Below are positions 1-5,022 of a stretch of 5,962 nt of DNA, in pieces; position 1 is the stretch's first letter; every line of letters starts with the position of its first letter. Position numbers and translations under genes: made by a program. Source of the DNA: Candidatus Segetimicrobium genomatis (GTDB lineage: Bacteria; Sysuimicrobiota; Sysuimicrobiia; Sysuimicrobiales; Segetimicrobiaceae). The notes under the pieces are model-generated. The model saw only the letters and a program-made list of their open reading frames with translations. It did not search any database and was not told the origin of the DNA. Location: the NCBI GenBank assembly GCA_005883865.1, contig VBAO01000029.1:1-5962 (forward strand), read 5' to 3'.

Positions 1-576
1 CAGCAATCGAGCAAGGGCGACGCCGACCGGCTCAGCCGGGAACTCGAGAAGCTCGTCGGCGAACGCGATCAGAAGATCGCGGTGCGCGAAAAGGCGAACC
101 AGCAGGCCCTTCAGGACTTTCAGAAGGCCCGCATCGACGCGTCCAACGCCGAGTTGCGGGCCTATCAGGCGCAGCTGGCCAAGGATGGCCAGCAACTGGT
201 CACCGCGCGTGCGGCGGCGCTGACGGAGCAGGTGCGCGCCAGGCTCACCGCCAAGCAGGCGGAGTTCAACCAGCGCCTGCGGGGTCAGGAGCAGGCGATC
301 GTGGACGCGGCGCGAGAGACGCAGGGGCGCGAGGCGGAAGCGCGGCTCAAGGCGCAGATGGAGGCCGAGACGACGCGCCTCCGCACGCTGCGGGCGGAGC
401 TCCGGAGCATCCAGTTGGAACGGGCGCGGCTCTTCGCGGTGATCCTGGCCGATCTGCGGGTCGAGGCGGCGGCGCTGGCGCAAGAGAAGGGGTGGGACGC
501 GGTGCTCACCCAGGCGGTCGCCTCGCCGGGGACGGTGGATGCCACCGACGAGCTCATCGCCCGCATCAGGCGGTGA
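1..576 (+). CDS. OmpH/Skp-family periplasmic chaperone-like coiled-coil protein (5' end missing)
   Basis: The reading frame is open from the first base and ends at the TGA at 574-576, so the gene starts upstream; 191 residues are visible. Nearly all of it is a low-complexity alpha-helical coiled coil rich in Ala, Gln, Glu, Arg and Leu, with no Cys and no membrane segment. The last ~40 residues (EKGWDAVLTQAV, then a short linker, then DATDELIARIRR) match the C-terminal pattern of the OmpH/Skp family, in which a 'GYDxVL' strand is followed by 'DITDxVIxRL'. Family members are trimeric periplasmic holdases that carry unfolded outer-membrane proteins to the BAM complex. The visible part is already longer than a whole E. 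coli Skp (161 aa), so the helical arms are probably long. The N-terminal signal peptide and first strand lie outside the window. A second OmpH-like gene follows after 12 bases. The GTG at 82 could be mistaken for a start, but the frame and the coiled coil continue upstream of it. The fold class is fairly sure; the exact role is inferred. Confidence 0.75.
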   Translation, partial: QQSSKGDADRLSRELEKLVGERDQKIAVREKANQQALQDFQKARIDASNAELRAYQAQLAKDGQQLVTARAAALTEQVRARLTAKQAEFNQRLRGQEQAIVDAARETQGREAEARLKAQMEAETTRLRTLRAELRSIQLERARLFAVILADLRVEAAALAQEKGWDAVLTQAVASPGTVDATDELIARIRR

Positions 577-583
577 AGGAGGG
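577..583 (+). promoter_or_regulatory. Shine-Dalgarno site of the second ompH-like gene
   Basis: AGGAGGG lies five bases before the ATG at 589. The same frame has a stop at 574-576, so the ATG at 589 is the only usual start codon available between that stop and the conserved part of the protein. Confidence 0.7.
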
Positions 584-588
584 CGAGC

Positions 589-993
589 ATGACGTGGGTC
601 CTGGTTGGGCTGTTGGCGGTCGGCGCGGCGTTGACCGCCGGGCGGTGCGGGGCGCCGCCCGTCGGGGTCGTCGACACGCAGCGCGTCCTCAACGAGAGCG
701 TCAAAGCGCTGCAGTACCAGAAGCAGCTGGATGACCGGGAGAAGCAGATGGTCGCCGAACTGTCCGCGATCGCCGCCCAGGTCGGCGCACCCGAGCTGAG
801 CGCCCGCCGGGCCCGAGATCTCACGGAGCTGGGACAGATGAAGCGCGACCTCGAGGGCCAGTTGGCCCAGCAGCTGAGCAAAGTGGCCGGGGAGATCGCC
901 CGGGAGGGTCAGCTGAAGGCCGTTCTGGTGAAGGGCCCCGTGTGGTTCGGCGGTCTGGACATCACCCAGCAGGTCATCGACCGGCTCAAGTAA
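589..993 (+). CDS. Short OmpH/Skp-family outer-membrane chaperone-like protein
   Basis: This 134-residue protein has a hydrophobic N-terminus (residues ~3-17) and then the signature start of the mature OmpH domain, VGVVDTQRVLNES (residues 25-37). A Gln/Glu/Lys-rich helical arm follows at ~40-108, and the C-terminal strand region ends GGLDITQQVIDRLK. That ending is a good match to the family's 'GGxDITxxVIxxL' finish. Expected role: a periplasmic, trimeric holdase for outer-membrane proteins. It is shorter than E. coli Skp (161 aa), so the arms would be short, in contrast to the long upstream paralogue. The signal sequence is odd: no Lys or Arg precedes the hydrophobic stretch, and the region after it reads GRCGAPP. 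The Cys is preceded by Arg, a poor lipobox, so lipoprotein processing looks unlikely. The signal-peptidase site is unclear, and an uncleaved anchor is possible. A strong ribosome site fixes the start. lpxD begins 15 bases after the stop. Confidence 0.82.
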   Translation: MTWVLVGLLAVGAALTAGRCGAPPVGVVDTQRVLNESVKALQYQKQLDDREKQMVAELSAIAAQVGAPELSARRARDLTELGQMKRDLEGQLAQQLSKVAGEIAREGQLKAVLVKGPVWFGGLDITQQVIDRLK

Positions 994-995
994 TC

Positions 996-1002
996 GGTGG
1001 AG
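996..1002 (+). promoter_or_regulatory. Shine-Dalgarno site that decides the lpxD start
   Basis: GGTGGAG lies six bases before the ATG at 1009. An in-frame GTG at 997 would sit inside this element with no ribosome site of its own. The ATG at 1009 is also where LpxD-like sequence begins (MRLDALAQRVGGDLVGDP). Confidence 0.6.
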
Positions 1003-1008
1003 TGTCGG

Positions 1009-2025
1009 ATGCGATTGGATGCGCTGGCCCAGCGCGTCGGCGGGGACCTCGTCGGGGACCCCGGCATCGAAGTGCATCAGGTGGTCCCCCCCGAGGAGGC
1101 CCGGCCGGGGAGCGTGGTGGTGCTGACCGACCTGCGCCGCCTCCCCGAGGTCGAGGCCGCCCGCGTCCCGGTGATCCTGGCCTGCGACGCCCCGGCCACC
1201 CATCTCCCGGCGATCCGCGTCGGCAACGTCCGCCTGGCGCTCGCCCTGGCGATCCGGGCGCTCATCCCGCCGACGGCGCCCCCAGCCGGCATCCATCCCA
1301 CCTGCGTCATCGGGTCGCGCGCGCGGATCGGCGAAGGCGCGTTCCTGGGTCCGTGCGCCGTCATCGGCGACGACGTGACGATCGGCGAGCGGGCGCAGAT
1401 CCACGCCCAGGCCGTGATCGAGCACGGGGTCCAGATTGGCCCGGAGTGCGTGCTCCATGCTCACGCGACGATCCGGCACGGGTGCGCCCTCGGCGCACGG
1501 GTGGTGATCCAGAGCGGAACCGTGATCGGGAGCGACGGGTTCGGATACGCGCAGGACGCCGGCCGCCGGCACGTGGCCATCCCCCAGGTGGGCCGCGTCG
1601 TCATCGGCGACGACGTGGAGATCGGCGCGAATGTCACGGTGGACCGGGGCATGCTGGGGGCGACCCGGATCGGCCGCGGGACGAAGCTCGACAACCTCAT
1701 CCATATCGCGCACAATGTGCAGATCGGCGAGGATGTGGCCATCGCGGCCGCGGTGTTCATCGCGGGGAGCACGCGCATCGGCAACCGGGTCCTGATCGCC
1801 GGATTGGTCGGCATCAACGGCCACATCGAGATCGGCGACGACGTGGTGGTGATGGGCGACACCGGCGTCCAATATGATGTGCCCGCCGGCAGCATCGTCG
1901 CGGGCCACCCGGCCTGGCCGCGCATGTCGGAGCGGCGCGCCCAGGCGGCCCGCCGGCGTCTCCCGGATATGGTCCGGCACCTCCGGGAGCTCGAGCAACG
2001 CGTGCGGCGCCTCGAAGGCGGATAG
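1009..2025 (+). CDS. lpxD: UDP-3-O-(3-hydroxyacyl)glucosamine N-acyltransferase LpxD
   Basis: LpxD transfers a 3-hydroxyacyl chain from acyl-carrier protein to the 2-amino group of UDP-3-O-acyl-glucosamine, the third lipid A step, in the cytoplasm as a homotrimer. The 338-residue length is normal for the family. Residues ~1-90 form the N-terminal uridine-binding domain. From ~94 (GIHPTCVIG) to ~305 there is a left-handed parallel beta-helix built of hexapeptide repeats such as IGDDVTIGERAQIH. Residues ~307-338 form a basic C-terminal helix. The family block GSDGFGYAQD...IPQVGRVVIGDDVEIGANVTVDRG is present. His235 in IAHN and His272 in INGHIEI are spaced 37 residues apart, as are the catalytic E. 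coli pair His239/His276. The usual 'SFLxNPKY' stretch of the uridine domain is replaced by SVVVLTDLRRLPEV, so the aromatic residues expected around the base are not obvious. The gene sits between ompH and lpxC, six bases before the latter. The ATG at 1009 is chosen over the GTG at 997 on ribosome-site spacing. Confidence 0.95.
   Translation: MRLDALAQRVGGDLVGDPGIEVHQVVPPEEARPGSVVVLTDLRRLPEVEAARVPVILACDAPATHLPAIRVGNVRLALALAIRALIPPTAPPAGIHPTCVIGSRARIGEGAFLGPCAVIGDDVTIGERAQIHAQAVIEHGVQIGPECVLHAHATIRHGCALGARVVIQSGTVIGSDGFGYAQDAGRRHVAIPQVGRVVIGDDVEIGANVTVDRGMLGATRIGRGTKLDNLIHIAHNVQIGEDVAIAAAVFIAGSTRIGNRVLIAGLVGINGHIEIGDDVVVMGDTGVQYDVPAGSIVAGHPAWPRMSERRAQAARRRLPDMVRHLRELEQRVRRLEGG
1359..1617 (+). 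repeat. 19-bp direct repeat pair inside the lpxD beta-helix region
   Basis: CGTCATCGGCGACGACGTG occurs at 1359-1377 and again at 1599-1617, exactly 240 bases (80 codons) apart and in the same frame. Its last 15 bases occur a third time at 1831-1845. Each copy encodes IGDDV, one rung of the hexapeptide beta-helix. The simplest reading is repeated protein structure with a biased codon choice, not a separate DNA element. Confidence 0.6.
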
Positions 2026-2031
2026 CTCCCG

Positions 2032-2859
2032 GTGGACCGGTCGCGCCAGGGGACGATCGGGGAAGCGGTGCGGCTCGAGGGGATCGGGCTCCACACCGGC
2101 AGGCGGCAGCGGATCACGCTCCACCCGGCTCCCCAAGATACCGGGATCCTCTTCAGGCGGACGGATCGGGGAGCGCCCTCCGTCCGGGCGACCCTCGACG
2201 CCGTCAGCGGGACCACCGGCCGGGTCTGCCTCGGCGGCGAGGACGGGGTTCAGACCGTGGAGCACCTGCTCTCGGCCGCGTGGGCCGTCGGAGTGGATAA
2301 CCTCGACGTGGAGCTCGACGGGAGCGAGATCCCCGGCATGGACGGGAGCGCCCTGCCCTTCGTTCGAGCGCTTCATGGGGCGGGGGTGCGGTCCCAGGAT
2401 TCGCCGAGGCCGGTCCTGCGGGTGCGGGAGCCCGTGTGGGTGGGGAACGGACGCTCGGCGGCCGTGGCCCTTCCGGCCCCGCGCTTCGGAGCCGCCTGCG
2501 TGGTCACGCTGGATGCCCCGTCGTCGGAGGACCAGGCCGCGACGTACGACCCGACCGCGGACCGGTACGAGGAGGTCATCGCCCCGGCGCGAACGTGGGG
2601 GTATGAACGGGATGCCGACACGCTGCACCGCCAGGGCATGGCCCTGGGCGCCTCGCTGGAGAACACCCTGGTCATCGGTGGGGCCGGGTATCTGAACCCC
2701 CCCCGGTTCCCCAACGAACCGGCGCGCCACAAACTCCTCGATCTGCTCGGGGACTTGGCGATGCTCGGCCGGGACATTCAGGGGCATATCATTGCGGTAC
2801 GCGCGGGCCACAGCCTGCACGTGGCGCTCGCGAGGGCGCTGCGCGATCGGGAGGGATGA
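2032..2859 (+). CDS. lpxC: UDP-3-O-acyl-N-acetylglucosamine deacetylase LpxC
   Basis: LpxC is the zinc-dependent cytoplasmic deacetylase that removes acetate from UDP-3-O-acyl-GlcNAc, the committed lipid A step. At 275 residues it is somewhat shorter than E. coli LpxC (305). The N-terminal hallmark GIGLHTG is at ~18-24. The metal ligands are readable as His78 (in QTVEHLLSA), His233 and Asp237 (in RHKLLDLLGDL), with Glu77 as the general base, Lys234 next to the ligand, and His260 in AGHSLH. The His233-His260 spacing of 27 equals that of E. coli His238-His265. MDGSALPFV and LGASLENTLVI are further family blocks. Thr188 aligns with E. coli Thr191, but the following Phe (Phe192) is Trp here (ARTWGY). 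The GTG start at 2032 is six bases after the lpxD stop, with only a weak purine-rich stretch upstream (AAGGCGGA, 2015-2022). Its stop overlaps the fabZ ATG. In some phyla LpxC is fused to FabZ; here they are separate adjacent genes. Confidence 0.97.
   Translation: MDRSRQGTIGEAVRLEGIGLHTGRRQRITLHPAPQDTGILFRRTDRGAPSVRATLDAVSGTTGRVCLGGEDGVQTVEHLLSAAWAVGVDNLDVELDGSEIPGMDGSALPFVRALHGAGVRSQDSPRPVLRVREPVWVGNGRSAAVALPAPRFGAACVVTLDAPSSEDQAATYDPTADRYEEVIAPARTWGYERDADTLHRQGMALGASLENTLVIGGAGYLNPPRFPNEPARHKLLDLLGDLAMLGRDIQGHIIAVRAGHSLHVALARALRDREG
2849..2855 (+). promoter_or_regulatory. Shine-Dalgarno site at the lpxC/fabZ junction
   Basis: GGGAGGG lies inside the end of lpxC. It directly abuts the ATG at 2856, which is too close for normal initiation, but its GGAGG core is seven bases before an in-frame GTG at 2862. 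The spacing favours the GTG; the ATGA overlap at 2856-2859 favours coupled initiation at the ATG. Confidence 0.5.
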
Positions 2860-3371
2860 CGGTGGAGGACTGGCGACCGGGCCCGATGGAGATCAGGGAG
2901 ATCATGCGTCACATCCCCCACCGCTATCCGTTTATCCTGGTGGACCGCATCCTCGAGTTCGAGCCCGGGCGGAGGATCGTCGGCCTCAAGAATGTCTCCG
3001 CGAACGAGCCGTTCTTCAGCGGACACTTCCCCGGCCACCCCATCATGCCCGGGGTCCTGATCGTGGAGGCGATGGCCCAAGTGGGCGGGGTGCTGGCGTC
3101 CCGCCTCCCGGGGGCCGAGCGGAAACTCGCCTACTTGGCGACGATCGACCGGTGCCGGTTCCGCCGGCCGGTCATGCCCGGGGACCAGTTGATTACCGAG
3201 GTGGTCGTGATCCGCGTCCGGGGGCGGGTGGGCAAGATGCGGGCCACCGGCCGGGTGGACGGGGAGGTCGTGGCGGACGGGGTGCTCACCTACTCGATGG
3301 TGGATCTGGAGGGGATCAGCCAAGGGCTCGTGGACGGACAAATCGTCGATCTCGAGGAGGTTCAGCCATGA
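2856..3371 (+). CDS. fabZ: 3-hydroxyacyl-ACP dehydratase FabZ
   Basis: FabZ dehydrates (3R)-hydroxyacyl-ACP in the fatty-acid elongation cycle. It draws on the same hydroxyacyl-ACP pool that LpxA and LpxD use, so its place in the lpx operon balances phospholipid against lipid A synthesis. The hot-dog fold signature is clear: IMRHIPHRYPFILVDRI near the N-terminus and the active-site block FFSGHFPGHPIMPGVLIVEAMAQ. In that block His57 and Glu71 are 14 residues apart, exactly like E. coli His54/Glu68. At 171 residues it exceeds the usual ~145-150. The extra length is about ten residues before MEIREIM and an acidic C-terminal tail of ~20 residues after SMVDLEG. The start could be the ATG at 2856 (4-base ATGA overlap with lpxC), the GTG at 2862 (best ribosome-site spacing) or the ATG at 2886 (closest to the usual family start). 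I keep 2856, with low certainty on the exact codon. The stop overlaps the lpxA ATG by ATGA. Confidence 0.96.
   Translation: MTVEDWRPGPMEIREIMRHIPHRYPFILVDRILEFEPGRRIVGLKNVSANEPFFSGHFPGHPIMPGVLIVEAMAQVGGVLASRLPGAERKLAYLATIDRCRFRRPVMPGDQLITEVVVIRVRGRVGKMRATGRVDGEVVADGVLTYSMVDLEGISQGLVDGQIVDLEEVQP
3354..3360 (+). promoter_or_regulatory. Shine-Dalgarno site of lpxA inside the fabZ tail
   Basis: GAGGAGG lies seven bases before the ATG at 3368. It fixes the lpxA start even though the lpxA frame stays open far upstream through fabZ. The site encodes part of the acidic FabZ C-terminus (DLEEV). Confidence 0.75.
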
Positions 3372-4189
3372 CGCGGCCCGACCGGTCACGCGTGCAGGAT
3401 CGCGTGGGCCCGCTGGTGCATCCGGCGGCGACCGTCGACCCGGGGGCCGAACTCGAACCGGGCGTGCGCGTGGGCCCTCACGCCGTGATCGCGGATCACA
3501 CGCGGATCGGGGCGGGGACGTGGATCGGCCCCCACGCCGTGATCGAGGAGTGGACGACGCTCGGGCGGGACTGCCGAGTGTACCCTGGCGCGGTGCTCGG
3601 CGGCGTTCCCCAGGACCGGCACTTCAAGGGCGAGCGCAGCTTCCTCCGGATCGGCGACCGGGTGACGGCCCGGGAGTACGTCAGCGTCAGCCGGGCCACG
3701 GGCGAGGACGCCGAAACGGTGGTCGGCAACGACACGCAGATGCTGGCCTACTCGCACGCCGGGCACAACTGCCAGATCGGGAGCGGGGTGATCATCACCA
3801 ATTTCACCCAGCTGTCCGGCCACGTGGTCGTTGAGGACCGGGTGGTGTTCAGCGGCATGGCCGGCGTGATCCAGTTTGCGCGCATCGGGACGCTGGCCAT
3901 GGTGACCGGGCTCACGCGGATTCTGAAAGACGTCCCCCCGTACATGCTCGTGGAAGGCGACCCGCTCCGCATCGTGACCATCAACCGCGTGGGCCTGCAG
4001 CGAGCGGGGGTTTCTCCGGAAGTCCAGTTGACCCTCCGCCGCGCGCACCGGCTGCTCACGCGGTCGGCGCTCGATGTGTCCCACGCCCTGGAGCGAATCG
4101 AGCGGGAGCTGGGAGACTCCCGCGAGGTGCGGCACCTCGTGAAGTTCATCCGCGACAGCCAGGCGCGGGGGATGGGGATCGGGCGGTAG
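3368..4189 (+). CDS. lpxA: UDP-N-acetylglucosamine O-acyltransferase LpxA
   Basis: LpxA transfers a 3-hydroxyacyl chain from ACP to the 3-OH of UDP-GlcNAc, the first lipid A step, as a cytoplasmic trimer. The protein has 273 residues (E. coli 262). Hexapeptide-repeat beta-helix sequence runs from about residue 16 (LVHPAATVDPGA) to ~190, followed by the helical C-terminal domain. His133 in AYSHAGHNC corresponds to catalytic E. coli His125. His130 and His152 (SGHV) match His122 and His144. PQD matches the Gln73-Asp74 pair, and Gly181 matches Gly173, the acyl-ruler glycine that in E. coli allows a long (C14) chain. Two usual His residues are changed: the HRGT motif reads SRAT (Ser108), and E. 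coli His160 is Ile168 (GVIQF). SRATGE and PPYMLVEGDP resemble the Terrabacteria-type enzymes rather than E. coli. A good ribosome site and the ATGA overlap with fabZ fix the start. The stop shares one base with the lpxI start (TAGTG). Confidence 0.95.
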   Translation: MTRPDRSRVQDRVGPLVHPAATVDPGAELEPGVRVGPHAVIADHTRIGAGTWIGPHAVIEEWTTLGRDCRVYPGAVLGGVPQDRHFKGERSFLRIGDRVTAREYVSVSRATGEDAETVVGNDTQMLAYSHAGHNCQIGSGVIITNFTQLSGHVVVEDRVVFSGMAGVIQFARIGTLAMVTGLTRILKDVPPYMLVEGDPLRIVTINRVGLQRAGVSPEVQLTLRRAHRLLTRSALDVSHALERIERELGDSREVRHLVKFIRDSQARGMGIGR

Positions 4190-5019
4190 TGGACGCGGAC
4201 GCCCCGATCGGGTTGATCGCCGGGCGCGGCGCGCTTCCCATCGAGGTCGTCGAGGAAGCCCGGCGCCGGGGCCGGCGCGTCGTCTGCGTCGACATCTTCG
4301 AGGCGGATCCCGCGCTCCAGCGGGTCGCCGACGCCTATTACGCCGTGCGCCTGGGGGATCTCGGGGGCATCATCGAGGCGTTTCGCCGCCACGGGGTGCG
4401 CGAGGTGGTGCTGGCGGGGAAGGTCGACAAGCTCCCCGCGCTCCGCCGAGTCCGGCTCGACGCGCACGGAGAGGCCGTGGCCCGCCGCACGCCCGATTAT
4501 CGGGACACCAGTATCGTCGGTGCGTTCCTGGCCGTGCTCGAGACCTCGGGGTTTGAAGTGGGACACCAGGCCCGCTACCTGGGGCACCTCGTCCCCGGTC
4601 CCGGGGTGCTCAGCCCCCGCGCGCCGTCCGAAGCGGAGGCCGCGGACATCCAGGCCGGGCTCCGCTTCGCCTCGCGGATCGCCGCGCTCGACATCGGGCA
4701 GGCGGTGGCGGTGCGGAACGGCACGGTGGTCGCGGTCGAAGCCGCCGAAGGGACCGACGAGATGATCCGGCGCGCGGGCGCGCTCAGCGCCGGCGTCGTG
4801 GTCGTCAAGGTCAGCCGTCCGCAGCAGGATCCGAGATACGACCTCCCGGTCGTGGGTCCGGCGACGATCACGGCCCTCGGCGAGGCCCGCGGGACGGCGC
4901 TCGCGGTGGAGGCGGGTCGGACCCTCGTGCTGGAGCGGGACCGGGTCGTCGCCGCCGCCGCGGATGCCGATCTCGCGCTTGTGGCGGTGGCCGCGGCCGC
5001 CCGAGACGCGGACGTGTGA
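4189..5019 (+). CDS. lpxI: UDP-2,3-diacylglucosamine pyrophosphatase LpxI
   Basis: LpxI hydrolyses UDP-2,3-diacylglucosamine to 2,3-diacylglucosamine-1-phosphate (lipid X) and UMP, the fourth lipid A step. It is the unrelated functional replacement for LpxH in many non-gammaproteobacteria. The 276-residue length is typical. Family blocks are readable in order: IGLIAGRGALPIEVVEEA (7-24), RLGDLGGIIEAFRRHGVREVV, LAGKVDK (75-81), PDYRDTSIVGAFL, AVEAAEGTDEMIRRAG (EGTDEMI at 187-193), and KVSRPQQDPRYDLPVVGPAT. In that last block Asp218 (YDLP) is the likely counterpart of the Asp shown to be essential in Caulobacter LpxI. The N-terminal half is a Rossmann-like domain and the C-terminal half carries the conserved acidic catalytic region. 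The GTG start at 4189 overlaps the lpxA stop by one base; a GGGGA run at 4174-4178 could serve as ribosome site. lpxB follows three bases after the stop and in the same frame. Position between lpxA and lpxB supports the assignment. Confidence 0.94.
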   Translation: MDADAPIGLIAGRGALPIEVVEEARRRGRRVVCVDIFEADPALQRVADAYYAVRLGDLGGIIEAFRRHGVREVVLAGKVDKLPALRRVRLDAHGEAVARRTPDYRDTSIVGAFLAVLETSGFEVGHQARYLGHLVPGPGVLSPRAPSEAEAADIQAGLRFASRIAALDIGQAVAVRNGTVVAVEAAEGTDEMIRRAGALSAGVVVVKVSRPQQDPRYDLPVVGPATITALGEARGTALAVEAGRTLVLERDRVVAAAADADLALVAVAAAARDADV

Positions 5020-5022
5020 CGC

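Noticed and set aside
577..588. Possible promoter or terminator between the two ompH-like genes
   Set aside because: The gap is only 12 bases and is filled by the ribosome site; there is no inverted repeat and no T-run.
285..881. A 198-codon minus-strand open frame opposite the ompH-like genes
   Set aside because: It is a Ser/Arg/Ala-rich translation with no domain, opposite two coiled-coil genes whose ends match OmpH.
942..1877. A 311-codon plus-strand open frame overlapping lpxD
   Set aside because: It gives an Arg/Gly/Pro-rich low-complexity product, whereas the lpxD frame has catalytic residues and hexapeptide repeats.
2792..3367. Open upstream extension of the lpxA frame through fabZ
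   Set aside because: The extension has no family similarity and overlaps fabZ completely. The GAGGAGG site at 3354-3360 marks the ATG at 3368, which matches the family N-terminus.
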